From Oryzias latipes (Eukaryota; Chordata; Actinopteri; Beloniformes; Adrianichthyidae), in assembly GCF_002234675.1 (NCBI RefSeq), contig NC_019879.2:5027325-5091324 (forward strand): DNA of 64,000 bases, given 5' to 3'. Shown here piece after piece: positions 1 to 12,900 of this stretch. Each line of letters starts with the position of its first letter. Within the stretch, counting starts at the first letter, position 1. The notes under the pieces were generated by a model that saw only the letters and a list, made by a program, of their open reading frames with translations, made no database searches and had not been told where the DNA came from. The position numbers were made by a program, and so were the translations under genes.

Positions 1-1784
1 CTGCAGTTTGACTGGGCTTGCTCTCAATTACCTTCGGGGCCAAATCCTGACTGATAGCAGCCCATTCTTTCAGAATCACTTGTTGGAGTTTGTGAGAGTT
101 AGTGGGTTTTCATTTGTCCACTGGCCTCTTCAGGATTGACCTCAAGTTCTCGATGGGATTAACATCTGGGGAGTTTCCAGGCCATGGAACCAACATTTCA
201 ACGGTTTTGGTCCCTGAGCCACTTTTTATCACTTTTGCCTTATGGCACGGTGCTCCATCGTGCTGGAAAATGCATTATTGGTTACCAAACTATTGTTGGA
301 TTGTTGGAAGAAGTTGCTGTTGGAGGTGTATTGGTACCATTCTTTATTCATGGCTGTGTTTTGGGGAAAAAATGCAGGTGAGCCAACTCCTTTGGATGAG
401 AAGCAACCCCACACATGGTCTCAGGATGCTTTACTATTAGCATGACACAGGACTGATGGCAGCACTCGCCTTTTCTTCTCCGGACAAGCCTTTTTCCAGA
501 TGCCCCAGACAATCGGAAAGAGGCTTCATGGGAGGCCTTTGCCCCAGTCCTCAGCAGTCCATATTGCCATACTTATTGCAGAAGATAAATCAATCAATCA
601 ACCCCGATGTTTTTCTTTTTTAGACAAGTGGCTTCTTTGCTACCCTTCGTTACACCAGGCCATCTTCCAAAAGTCTTGGCCTCACTGTGCATGCAGATGC
701 GCTCACACCTGCCTGCTGCCATTCCTCAGCAAGCTCTGCACTGGTGGCACTCAGATCTTGCAGCTGAATCTTTAGGAGACCATCCTGGCACTTACTGGAC
801 TTTCTTGGATGCCCTAAAGCAGGGGTGTCAAACTCATTTTCACCGAGGGCCACATCTGCATAGCGGCTGTCCTCAAAGGGCCAGATATAACTTATACATT
901 CAACTAAATGTAATGAAAAATAAACTTAACTACTCCTAAATGTTAAACAACTAATTTATTTATTTGTAATAACTTTCTAAAGGGACTATTGCAGTTGCAT
1001 AGAAAACATGTTTGCTTGTTCCTCTGGCATAAATCCTTTTCAATTAGATTCTGTCAGGTTAGATTATATGGACAGTGTTTAAGTCCTAATATATAGTTGC
1101 CCAATCTGATATTTCAAGTCAGATTCCCCCTAGATATGAATAAAAACACACCAATTTTTATTTTTTATTTTAAGAAATCAAAAACTTTTATGCTCTCGGG
1201 GGCCACATAAAAATGACATGGAGGGCCACATTTGGCCCCCGGGCCTTGAGTTTGACATATGTGCCCTAAAGCATCTTAACAAGAATTGAACCTCTTTCCT
1301 TGAAGTTATGGTTAAGATCCCATAAATTGTTGATTTAGGTACAATCTTGCCACAATATCCTCGCCTGTGAAGCCATTTTTATGCAACGCAATGATGGCTG
1401 CACGCGTTTCTTTTCAGGTCACCGTGGTTAACAATGGAAGGACAATGATTTCAAGCATCACCCGCTTTTTAACGTGTCAAGTCTGCCATTCTAACCCAAT
1501 CAGCCCGACGTAATGATCTCCAGCCTTGTGCTCGTCAACATTCTCACCTGACAAGACGATGACTGAAATGATCTCAGCAGGTCCTTTAATGACAGCACTG
1601 AAATGCAGTAGAAAGTTATTTTCGGGATTAAGTTAATTTTCATGGCAAAGAAGGACTATGCCATCCATCTAGCCACTTTTCATAACATTCTGGAGCATAT
1701 GCAAATTGCTATTATAAAAACTTAAGCAGCAACGTTTCCAATTTCCAATATTTATGTAATTCTCAAAACGTTTGGCCATGACTG
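1..1784 (-). mobile_element. Decayed Tc1/mariner-type DNA transposon, truncated by the window edge
   Basis: Read on the minus strand, this stretch carries pieces of a Tc1-family transposase. Around 229-414 it reads VWGCFSSKGVGS. In another frame over about 60-260 it reads QHDGAPCHKAK, then SPDVNPIEN, which are the second Asp and final Glu regions of the DDE catalytic triad. The frames do not connect and an in-frame TGA follows the NPIEN block, so the gene is dead. A helix-turn-helix-like N-terminal part is readable over about 650-853. The outer end is the inverted-repeat terminus CAGTCATGGCCAAACG (minus strand), ending at 1784 next to a TA dinucleotide (1785-1786), the usual Tc1 target. The other terminus lies left of the window. 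A hAT-type element interrupts it at 820-1263. Confidence 0.85.
820..1263. mobile_element. hAT-type non-autonomous element nested in the Tc1 copy
   Basis: The element starts CAGGGGTGTCAAACTCA and ends TGAGTTTGACATATGTG, imperfect terminal inverted repeats. The exact 8-bp direct repeat CCCTAAAG lies on both sides (812-819 and 1264-1271), the target-duplication size of hAT transposons. Removing the element and one repeat rejoins the Tc1 sequence around it, so it inserted later than the Tc1. It has no open reading frame of its own. Confidence 0.82.
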
Positions 1785-3719
1785 TATATAACTTATCCAT
1801 GTTCCTTCAGAAAACAGTTTGTGCACTCAGCAGGACAGCTCTTCAGCTTTAAATCATTGTAGGTTACTGTCATTTTCTGCAGGCAGGTTATATTGTAAGT
1901 AGTTCATCCTAACAGAAGCATTTTGACGATATTTTTGACCTCTGTTCATGTATAAGGCCACTATCACTAACACAAATGTTAGTAAATGCACAGTTGTTGT
2001 CTAATTTACTTGTTAAAATTGGACTTTTTCTTTTGCACTGACAACAGCCTCAAACAGATTTCTAGAAAAACAGCTATTCAGTGCCTTATTTCTTTGTAGA
2101 AAAACTCAAACATTGACATCATCCTAGTTTAACCGTTAACAATTCAATTCAAGAGAAATAAGTGCCATGATTTTGATCAATGAATTATAATTGTGATGGT
2201 ACGGAAAGTTCCTTTGGATGCTTTGGAAACACTAGTCTTTGTAAAGGGCCTGCAAATCTCCTGCTGCCCAGTTTAGGTGTGCTTTTCTTATAGATGTATA
2301 TTATATCTCTACTGATAAAGCATCACGTGCTTTCAAAGGGAAAACTATATTGCTCTCTTTATCCTAAACCAGACAATCTTTTCCCTGCCTTCAGCCTTGA
2401 AACAGTCGAAGGCAGCAAAACCACAACTGCTAATAAACTTGATCTGAACTACCTATAATTATTGAATGTTGGGAAAAATGTCACATTCTTCAATTCTTCA
2501 AAAATATGTCATATGTTGCAATTTCGCCCCAGCTGACTGAGTCGAGCAAAAAAAAAAAATTGTAATTTCTCTTGAGGAGTGACGGAGCGCATTCTGTTTA
2601 GTACAAAGCCAGGCTGTACTTTTCAGGTTACATTAGTGTGCAGGGAATTGGTAGGATCTAAAAGTATTCTGAACAAACGTTTAATTACTGCATGCTGTTG
2701 AAGTTGACAGCAGTTCATATGAGCTAATATGACGTAATTTCATCTGGAGGTTTATCCCTTACATCATAAGTTTCCTTTTGTCCAAATGACAGGAACATTT
2801 ACAAAGGAAAATGAGCTGGCAGTGGTATAATTCATGAAAGGATAATTCGATTTTTGCACGTAAGACCGTGTGCACAAGACATTTAAGACCCACATCCTCC
2901 CACCCTATTCTTCTCCTTCAACACTTTTCAGTTTCCCTCCCTCTTTTAAATGTGACGCTGCATCTCGTCGTTTTTCCCTGTTGGGGGCGCCAAAGCAGAA
3001 CAAAAGCAGATGTTACCTTCAGGTGCTGCTTGTAAAATAAGAAAATCAATACAGAAGATGGTCAAAGTAATTAAAAGAAACAATGTACGAATTTAGGGAG
3101 AAAATATAGAATTCCTTCAATATAATGACAATGTACCAGAAGTGAGCCAGTAGGATGCAAATCATTAATAAAATAAGTGCATAAAGTTTGATAAAATGTA
3201 TGGCATCATGGAAATGTTTGCCAAAAGTGCCAATATCAATCGATTTAATAAAAAACATGATAACACAACTACTAACTCTGTCAAGTTGGTTTATTCAGTA
3301 TAACCTATTTTTAATGCTTTTTAAGAGAAAGGAAAAGGTTATTTCTTTGCATAGCTTTGCTAATTATAAACATACCGGTAAATGGTATTTTGTAAAGTCT
3401 TTTTAATGAGTGTTTCATGTTATTACATTCAATGCACTTTCGTCTGATTATTCTGTACCTTTTTGCAACTTTGATAATTGGGTTTGTGGAGGGATACTTG
3501 TGCGTTACATTTTTTGACATTTTAAGCTCTCTTTTGGGTCATTTGAAATGCTTTGGTTGTGGGCTGTCTTTTAATAACAAAATTAATAAAATACAATAAA
3601 AAACAACTTATCAATAAAGTGCGTTTTCCAGACATACATATTAAAAAATAACAAAAATATAAGATGTAAATTATTATCACACTGATTTTGCAGCGAGTTT
3701 CTATTTTTCAACAGTCCTT
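1785..3719. other. Intergenic AT-rich DNA upstream of fam124a, no gene seen
   Basis: There is no coding exon with usable splice sites here and no repeat that I recognise. The sequence is AT-rich and holds only small scattered open frames without family resemblance. It contains an A-run near 2550 and a pyrimidine-rich stretch near 2895-2945. Distal promoter or enhancer sequence of fam124a could lie here but cannot be read by eye. Confidence 0.5.
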
Positions 3720-3775
3720 GAAAGCATCACGTCAGGCGCCTGTTGCTGCAGCCCGTTAAACCCCGCAGCTCAGTA

Positions 3776-3820
3776 ATGCAGCCAGAGCGCACTGGATTCA
3801 GACTGCGCGCCTCCTTCTAG
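3776..3820 (+). promoter_or_regulatory. Upstream ORF 1 of fam124a (14 codons)
   Basis: An ATG at 3776 opens a 14-codon frame closed by TAG at 3818-3820. It is in the same frame as the fam124a start at 3911 but is separated from it by this stop. If the transcript starts upstream of 3776, scanning ribosomes would meet this frame first. Whether it is within the mRNA is unknown. Confidence 0.35.
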
Positions 3821-3876
3821 CGGAGTTTCGGCCCCTGAAAGCTTTCCTCCGCTGGACACCTCCGGACTTTGAGGCA

Positions 3877-3909
3877 ATGCAGCGAGCGGCTGCGCAGTCC
3901 ACAGCCTGA
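3877..3909 (+). promoter_or_regulatory. Upstream ORF 2 of fam124a (10 codons), abutting the main start
   Basis: An ATG at 3877 is followed by nine sense codons and TGA at 3907-3909. The stop ends one base before the fam124a ATG (3911). This geometry usually reduces main-frame initiation or makes it depend on leaky scanning. It overlaps no other coding sequence. Confidence 0.45.
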
Positions 3910-3910
3910 C

Positions 3911-3966
3911 ATGGAGAAGACCTCAGCAGAAGATGACTGCGTGGACTCCGGAGCCGAAACAGGAGG
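3911..3966 (+). CDS. fam124a: fam124a coding exon 1
   Basis: The ATG at 3911 opens [19 protein letters not shown], the acidic N-terminus typical of FAM124A. The exon ends after two bases of a Gly codon at the donor GG|GTGAGT, so the intron is phase 2. The start is chosen because it is the first ATG in frame with this conserved peptide after an in-frame TAG at 3818. Confidence 0.9.
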
Positions 3967-6900
3967 GTGAGTCTAAGGAGTCCTGATCATGATCTCCATG
4001 GATCTTCTCTCTGACTGTTGTTGTTCTAAACAGGACTGTAAGGTAAATAGGAACTATTAGGGAAATTACTTGAACCCAATACGCAATGTCAAAAATAAAG
4101 TGGCAGCAAAGAGTTAAATGAGTTTTATTCCATGAATTGCAGGCAGTGAACAAACATGAGCGTCAGTTTCTCTCTGTTGGATGTGGTGTAACCTGCTGTG
4201 AAGGACCTACTGTGTGTGTTGGTGCGTGTGTGCAAGAGGCTACTGTAAAGTCTATGATGTAAAGGATGGATTCATATTTCTTGGAATTTTTTCAGAAAAA
4301 AAGCAGATTTTTGTACTAATCAAGGCTGTGGGTACCTCTAAGACATTCCTGATTGAATCGATTCAAATTCACAAATTCATGACTAGATGTAATGCATGAT
4401 TTGATTCTATTCAATTAAACACATACTTTTTTTTTTACATTTACGCTTATTTTGTTTGGACAAACTGTTTTATTGGTGCTACTTGAATGCAAGAAGTCGG
4501 AAATTCTTGCATCAAAAACAAATAGAAAACACTGTTTTTGCATAAAAAATGCAAATAACCCACATGTTTGAATTTACTTGATCTATCTCTTTTTAACCCA
4601 GCCCAAGCATTAAATGACATTACTGTGAATCTGTCCTTTCATTTTTGCAGAAAAGTCAGCACAGTTGCAGACTTTTTTTTTGTGATGAATATCAGTTATT
4701 TTGTTATTTCTATGTATTATATATATGTCATTATTCTACATTATTATTTTTATATATTATAAGAGTTTAAACATTATGTTTATAATCAAAATGAATAATT
4801 TATTACACCCTATTTCATTACTTGAAAGTATTTTATTTCAGACGTAATAGAAATCCTTTTACAAGAAAGTTATGAATGCGTTGACTTGACTAACGTCAGT
4901 TAAATAACTTCCAAAACATTGAGGCAGATTCACCAGCCTTTTCATCTCAACTTATTGTGATCATTTAGGAGATAAGTTTTATTTTTTGCAACAAAAATAT
5001 CTGTTTTCTTTTAAAGAATAAAATATTTTTAAAAAATGTAGCAAAAAATGATAGAATGACGTTAAGGGTTAACAAAGCAGAAGAAGGGAGAGATGGAGAC
5101 TTCCCTATAGTAATTTTGAGATACAACTGGAATTGAGCTTCAAAACTTGCTCAGGAGCATTTGTCTCTGGAAGGCAGGGGTTGCACAGATCCCCCCATGA
5201 ATCTCCTAGGTGAAAGGGAAAGCACAAACCATTCTGGCTTCTTCCCATTGTCCAAAACTATGCGTCGTAGATCAGTTGGTCACTCTAAATTGTCCCTAGG
5301 TGTTAATGTGAGTGTGTGTTTTTGTGAGGCCCTGCGACAAACTGGCAACCCATCCAGGGTGGTCCATTCTGTCTGCTTAACAGTGACTGGGATAGGCTCC
5401 AGCAACCCCGTGACCCCAAAAGGAATTAAGCAGGTTAACAAAAAGGATGGATGGATGGAAGATACAAACATCCAGTTTTCTCTGTTTTAATCTGCACACC
5501 TCCCGAACCATCAACGAACGCTGTTCTCTCTGGGAAATTCAGCTGTTTACCCACAATTCATGCATACTTGGCATTTTCAAATGACAATCATTGGAAGTCC
5601 AAATGTCATTTGTAAGCATTTTCATAGCAGGCAGTTTTCTTTGCATTTTATCCAGAATGCAATAGTGTCCCCTCTGACATTGTGGTTCACCTTTTGCGGT
5701 ATCACTGTTTTGTAGATTTTTGTCAGGGCAATTTTGGAAAAAAAATTTTTTAATTAACAGCGCATTGTGTTCTGCATCCTGATTTGCTGTTGACCTTGTC
5801 AATGAATCTCCTCCGTGCCGTATCTGCCATATTTACCTCTTTGATCGCGATCAGATCTTTGTTTTTATTTTATAATACTGGACTTATTTTTCTATGAAGG
5901 AATTGAACTTTGAGAGAAAAGTGAATAAAGTGTGTAGTGAGGAGTTTTACAGCCTTAAAACATCTATAATATCCTATTTTGCAGATTTCACCTCCTGCAG
6001 AATATTTTGAGATCGTAAGCTCTGCAAATAATTGAGGGAACACTATCAGCAGATGCTTTTATTGTGAAGGAGAAAGTCAGGCTCCCAGATAGTTGTTGGT
6101 AGGTAGGCAGCTCAATCCATTAAACTACAGTCGCTCTAGTGACTGGTTCACAGCCCCAGTTTAGGGCCAAGGGCCAGGTGAAAGAGAAAGTCCATGACAA
6201 ACTTTGTTGTGCTCTATATGTCTTCATAAATGTGACGCCCTGAACGTCTAGACAAAAATGTTTTGCTTTATGCAAGACTGCTGTTGTCTATAAATGCTGT
6301 ATAACAGCAAAATTGAGGAAGGAAAGTCAATATGAGAACAGTCTAGTAGGGGACTAAATGTTTGTTGGTTGGAGTGTTGAAGATACTACTGGGAAACTAG
6401 ACTGGACAGAATAACTTTTTGTTTATGGCCCTCTCCAGAATGGGCTCCAGAAACCCCAAAGTGTGTATAGATCGTTGACTTTATATGAGAACGGGACTGA
6501 GTGACTCTTCCCCCCTGGCATTCCAAACAGGAAGTACCTGCTGGTTCTAAGAAGCCAAAATCCCACAGACTTCTCTAGAGAAATAAACATCTATTAATCA
6601 GTTATTACATTTGTCAGAATAAACATTCTTGCTCTGATAGCTTTTTTAATATTCTCTTGCTAATCCTTATTTTTAATATTTTGTCTAAAGTGTAAGTACT
6701 TCAAGTTGTAAACCGACCAATCAGGACACCTCAATGAAATATGTGGTCATCCGTCAAACTATCGAAACATTTGATTGACAACTTCTCCGGAGCTCAATTG
6801 GGATTAGAGTGGTTGCCATAGAAACCTTGACCCAGACTGACTTGGACCAATCTCTGTTTACTGACGATTTTTGGTTCCAACATGGCAACGTCCATGAACG

Positions 6901-9900
6901 TCAGAAAGAAATGGTGACTCAATTGACTTTGTTTTGTAATAATCAGAAGCAAGTCATTTTCTATGGATGATGTCACACTCACACTGTCTAGTTCTCATAT
7001 AGAGTCAATGGTATGGATTAAGGTTGGATTAAACCATATTTTTACAGGGGAATTTATCTGGAAATATTCTTGGTATAAACCAAAATAGCCTGTCAGTGAT
7101 TGTCTGCTTTTGACACTAACATGTTTTTTTTTTAAATATAGAAGTATTTCTTTTGTTTGTTATTATTTTACCTCAGCCTTTCCATTTAAATCATGACAGT
7201 GGACCTCCCCTGAGCAGAACCAGTGCCTACAACTGTAGATGTGACGGGCCGTAAAGCATACTTATGATTCATCGTTGGAAACATCCACAGGCAGAGCGAT
7301 TTATTATTTCAAACTTGATTTCTTACCGTCTTCATCTTTCTGTTTTCTTCTTCCGCCCTTCCTCCTCCTCTTGCCTCCCTGTCTCCCCACCCCAAGCAAA
7401 CAGTAGACGTTTGAATTTGTTCAGCCCTCCTCAGGTCAGATAAACCATTCAGACGAACTTTAGGTCACTCCTCAGTCAAGCAAGTGTGTGTGACCGCACT
7501 GCTGCCTGTCTGAGCTTCACTCTGTGTTTATTGTCTTTGGATGGAGATGAATCAAGGCAGCGCCTCCCAGACCTCGAACGGCAGGCCAGACGTTAACCCG
7601 CTCTGCTAGGGGAGCCCTGCCAAATACTCGCACCCAAGGGAGCCATCAAAGAGACCTACAACTACACGCATTACCACTCCCAGCATCACTCTGACAAGTC
7701 ATAAACCTCAAAAAGAACGTTTTTCTCATCATTTTGTCATCTTTTTTCAATGCATGAGTAGACAAGAACGTGACTTTTACAATGTGTTCTTCTGGTAGAA
7801 ACTTCCGGTAGTTTATAATCAGTTATGTGGAATTCTTAACCCCCCACGCCTCTCTGCTTTCCCCTCCACAGTACCCCAACAACTTTCTCTGTTACCTCTT
7901 AGACCTCTTCTCCTCTGTCACTCTTAACCATTCCTCTCTGCAGTGAAAATTCCTCTTGGATAGATTGATAACCTCCTGCTGCAGGAAGCAGCTCTCCTCT
8001 CTCCTCCGTTTCCTGGACTTCCAGAGGTCTATTAGTTTAGACGTGGAGTCACAGGGATGAAGAGACAGCGGTCTTTAGCTGTCAGCTGACTCCTTTGAAA
8101 CCAGTAATCTGTGGCTGTGGAGTTTGTTTAAAACACTGAGGTGAGCTTCACAGATGGATTGCGTAATTATAACCCAAAGAATTCATGTTGACTCCCCTAC
8201 TTCTCTTCTTTTTTTATCGTGCAATATTTCTTTTCGTCCCTGATGTTTGTAGATCGGATTGAATAAAATAAATAGATTTACTTCTGTTTTAGTCTTTTCA
8301 CTGATGTTTTTACCCACTCAAAGCAACACAGTACTAATAAAAAAGGATAAAAATGCTTAAAAAATACAATCATATATGTTCAAATACTAATTAAGATCAG
8401 ATTATTCCTACAAATTGAAACCGGGAGACCCCACTTAATGCTTATCGCAAAGTTAGAAATAAAAACAATCCATGATCTTGTCAGCTGAATTTACAATTTA
8501 TTTTAATTATAGGCAGATAAAAAAATAAACTCAGCTTTGTAAAATTTCCTAACAAGATTACTATAAGCAATAATTTGTATTTCTAGCGCGCTTGCTTTGT
8601 AAAGGGTGTGCCTGCTTCCTCATGGAAATGTTTTTTTTCTGTCTCAGTCTTGGTGCCAAACTATTTTTGATCAACTCCACACTTCAGGAGCCTCATGTGT
8701 GGAATTATAGAGCCTTGTGTAAAACTGTATTTATGCATTCAAGTACATGCCGCATAGTAAAACCTTTTTAAACAAGAGAATGTCTGCAGATTTAATGGCA
8801 TGCCTTCCACTTTTTGCCATAAAGGGATGATAACTCTAACATAACCAGCTGTTTGCATGTAATAAACCGCACTTGATAAATAAACCTTTAATTAAAAAGA
8901 AATGCTACTTGAATGATCACCGCTGTACTAGAACATTCATCTCTTTTAATTATAATTTTGCTGTTTTTAGCTAAAAACCAAAAAGGACATTGTTTCTGCA
9001 GGAGTTTGTTAGAAATTTGCCTCGTAGTTGTAGGTGGGACTATTGGTGTGGTGTGAGCCTGCTTTCATTTCCCATTATCCCTTTGTTTACACGCTCTCCT
9101 GCTAGCTTACAGCCCCTCACAACCCCAGTCAACAAAAATGGCGAGAAATATTGGAGCTATTCAGCTGTACTGTGTTGAGCCAGGTGCCAGGTCGAACAAG
9201 GAATTAGTACAAGTGGATGCATCAGAATGGAGCTGAGCTAGGAGCTTGTGGCCTGCCCATTGTACTTGCAACCTCACAATTAAAGCACTATTTTCATCAG
9301 AGTAACAGTTACTCTTTTGTTGTGTGTATGGCCTACACATGATTCTAAAAGTAAATATTAATAAAAAACTACTATGACTTAAACCTCAGTCTTAAATCAG
9401 TATTTCTGTTAAAATACTCTTTCCTTTGTTCATTTTTATATGTTTTTTTGGTTTTATAAAAGCTCAAATTTGTACAGCTTTCACAGGTCTTATATATTTT
9501 AAATTTTTTAATTTGTCCCCCCAAGTTGCCGTTTTTTTGGAGCTTTTTGACTTGGTTGGCTCATACTTCAGTCAATGTGCACCTCTGCATTTCAGGCTTC
9601 AATTTAGCAGAATGTCAGACATTATCCGCCCAATGTATACATGGTTTAGGGTTTTAAAACTTCCATTTACACTTCATGTTTCCAATGTGTACACCGCTGT
9701 AAGATTTGTAAAGGTGTGCACATTTTCTTCCTTTATAAGTATGTGTTTATGTGCAGCCCAAAAAGTCTACCCATATTTCCATTTCTACACATGATTCACA
9801 CTCAGTCATAGGACTGCACCCTACTACTGCTCATTTCGAGTTAACAGCAATAGCTATCAAGTCTACAGACACTCACAATGTGAAGCTTCCTTCATCCGAC

Positions 9901-12900
9901 TGTAAGGCAAGGCAAGGCAAGGCAAGTTTATTTGTATAGCACAATTCGTACACAAAGTAATTCAAGGTGCTTCACAAAACAGAAAAATGCATTAAAATCA
10001 CAATACATCATAGAAATAATCAACGTAAAATTTACTTTAAAAGAAAAGAAAAAAAAATTGAAAATTGATCTAAAAATAAAGGAAGGAAAGGAAAGAAAAG
10101 TGCAGATAGGACCTTTCAGTCATATACAGGGCTAAACAGAAATGTTTTAAGTCTAGATTTGAACATGAACACAGAAGAGGCCTGTCTTACGCCTTCAGGG
10201 AGGCTGTTCCAGATTTTAGCTGCAGAATATTGAAACGCTGATTCCCCTTGTTTAGTTCTGACTCTGGGAATCAACAGGAGGCCGGTCCCTGAGGTCCTCA
10301 GAGTACGAGATGGTTCATATGGCACTAACATGTCAGAGATGTACTTTGGTGCTCGGCCATGGAGAGACTTGTACACAAGCAGAGCTGCTTTGAAGTCTAT
10401 TCTTTGAGGTACAGGGAGCCAGTGCAGAGACCTGAGCACAGGACTAATGTGATCATACTTCCTGGTTCTGGTCAGGACTCGAGCAGCAGCATTCTGGATG
10501 TACTGAAGCTGTTTTACAGCTCGTTTGGACAGGCCAGTGAGCAGGCCGTTACAGTAGTCTAACCTACTGGAGACAAATGCATGAATAAGTATCTTCAGGT
10601 CTGGCTTTGACACTATGTTTTTGATTTTGGCAATGTTTTTCAGATGGTAAAATGCCGCTGATGTTACTGATTTGATATGGCTGTTAAAGTTCAGGTCAGA
10701 GTCCATGATTACCCCTAGATTTCTGACTTGATTTGAGGGTTTTAGAGACAGAGAATGAAGGTAGCTGCTGACACTTTCTCTTTGTTTCTGTGGGCCAAAA
10801 ATAATAACTTCGGTCTTGTTTGAGTTTAGCTGGAGAAAGTTGTTCTGCATCCACACACTGATCTGTTGGAGGCAGTGGCTGAGTGAATCCACCGGCCCAT
10901 ATTCACCTGTTGTCAGTGACACATAGATCTGAGTATCATCTGCATAGTTGTGATAAGATATGTTATTAATGCGTATTAACTGCCCTAGTGGCAGCATGTA
11001 GAGGTTGAACAGAAGGGGTCCCAGGATCGATCCCTGGGGCAAACCACAAGTCAAGGCCATGTAGTCTGAGACATGGCCTTGACTTGTATGAATTTTAGAT
11101 TCTAAGTGTGGCTTACTTAAATAGTTTCAAGTAAAATCATGGGCTCATGTTGCATTCAAATACGCATGCCTTTCATTCTTCAATGACAAGCAATCAGACT
11201 GCTTAAAATGAAATCCATGCAGGCCACATTTTATTCAAACACACCAATGCAAAGTTATTCACCAGTTTTTGTTGGTTAGCATGCCTGTGCGCACGCAACA
11301 GCATGGGGGTTGATTCTTTATTCATTTATTATGAGTTTAGAAAAACATTGCTGTTTAAAGAAAAACACGAGGAAAAAAACACAAAACCCCTTTAAAAATT
11401 GTTTATTTTTGCCGTAATTGCAGTTACATTTGGGGGTTTCCATCTGTAAATGACAGAAATTCCAAATATGTTCAGTGAACCATTAACAACAATAAACAGC
11501 CATTATGAACTGTGGTTACCTTTTTTTTCAAACACAGTTGCTTGTAATTTACTGTGTAAATAATATGAGAGGAACGCCACCACATAGTAAAGTCTAACGC
11601 AGACTTTTGCCTTGTACTTTTAATAGTAAAAACCTAAATGTAGTACATTTTCCTCATTAAGGATTTGCTGAGGGAAAAGTGAAAAAAAAAAAATCTTGAT
11701 GATGGATTAAAAAGGAGACTTCTTTGCGGGTTTATTGCTTTAACCGGGAAAAATAGCAGTCTTCCGAAGACAGAAGGATGTTATTACATTTCAAATGTCC
11801 AAATTCTTCCATGTGGGATCACAGTCTCCAGAAAGTCTGAACATCCTAATTGCTATCTAAAGATTTGTCACTATCTTTGTCACTGAGAAAGAACTGGATT
11901 AATTATCAAACGACTTGCAAGATTTTTTTTTTCTTCCCACTTGCTTTTTCTGGCAAACTTCTGAAACTACCACAAGTAGAAAAGAAATGTATAAAACAAA
12001 CAGTCAGTTGGGAAATAAAAGCAATCCTAACTTCATACTTTCACGAAGAAACTGTTGTCTGCATTTTTGTGGCCTCTCCTGCTGGAGCTCTCCCTATTGT
12101 TTAGCAAGATGTCAGCGCTTCATTTGAAATAGGAGCATGTTGTGTGCTGATTAACGTAAAGTGGACTTCATGCTGAAATATAAACTTCTGTCTCCTCCTT
12201 CTGTCTCCTCCTTCCCCTCATCCCACGTGTCCAAATGCCCCCTCATGTGCCCCTTTCGCCCTGTTTTCTGTCATCCTCTGCAGGTCTGATTACAGTCCCC
12301 TGTCATCAACAAGCAGTAAGTAAAACTAATCTGCTTTGTGGAGCTTGCATAGAGCATCACACACACACAGAGACACACACCTACCCTTAATACACACTGA
12401 CAACACAAATACACTGAAAGAAACAAATCCAACGTCACATGCAGACAGGAAAACTGTTTTCCTGCAGTTCACAGGAAAAATTGCTGGAAAACTGATTAAC
12501 TTGATTCAATTCCATTTAAAAAGAATTATTAATAACTTTTAGCTTTATTTGGAACCACGTGGAAATAAATATTTACCGGTACCTTAAATGAAAATGAACT
12601 TTAGTCTGCACTGTGTTTTCTTTTCTAAATTTGTGCCAATGTGTTATATTGTTTGCTTTTCCGGTGTCGTTTTTATTATATTTTTGGTATTGCTGTGAAA
12701 GTTGTGACATGGTCAGGCGGACAAAAAAACAAAAAACAATCAAATTTAAAGACTTTTGATAAAAAACAACACCAAGTTGCTCATAAATGTGTTTGTTTAG
12801 TTGTAACTTATTTTGGTTATTATTTCTTTCTTTACTGCTTGGTTTGCCAGATCCTCACATTTAAGATGTTTTGTGTGTACATGCTCTGGTCGTAGGAAAA

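Larger units (their letters stand above)
3720..3910 (+). promoter_or_regulatory. fam124a: fam124a proximal promoter / 5' untranslated region
   Basis: The sequence changes abruptly from AT-rich to GC-rich just before exon 1. No TATA box is obvious, which suits a GC-rich broad promoter. The transcription start is not determinable by eye. The stretch directly precedes the ATG at 3911 and contains two upstream ATGs, each followed by a short closed frame. Confidence 0.5.
3967..12283 (+). other. fam124a intron 1 (8.3 kb)
   Basis: AT-rich intron with a GTGAGT donor and a CTCTGCAG acceptor. It contains a GGAT-tailed SINE (5271-5462), a MITE of family A (6475-7008), a family B MITE fragment (8938-9400) and an L2-like LINE (9904-11087). 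Stretch 7380-7680 is less AT-rich and not recognisably repetitive. The remainder (3967-5150, 5500-6470, 11090-12280) shows nothing I can identify. Confidence 0.7.

Noticed and set aside
9426..9794. 122-codon plus ORF in intron 1
   Set aside because: Phe/Cys-rich composition of AT-rich DNA, no domain, no splice context and no homology that I recognise.
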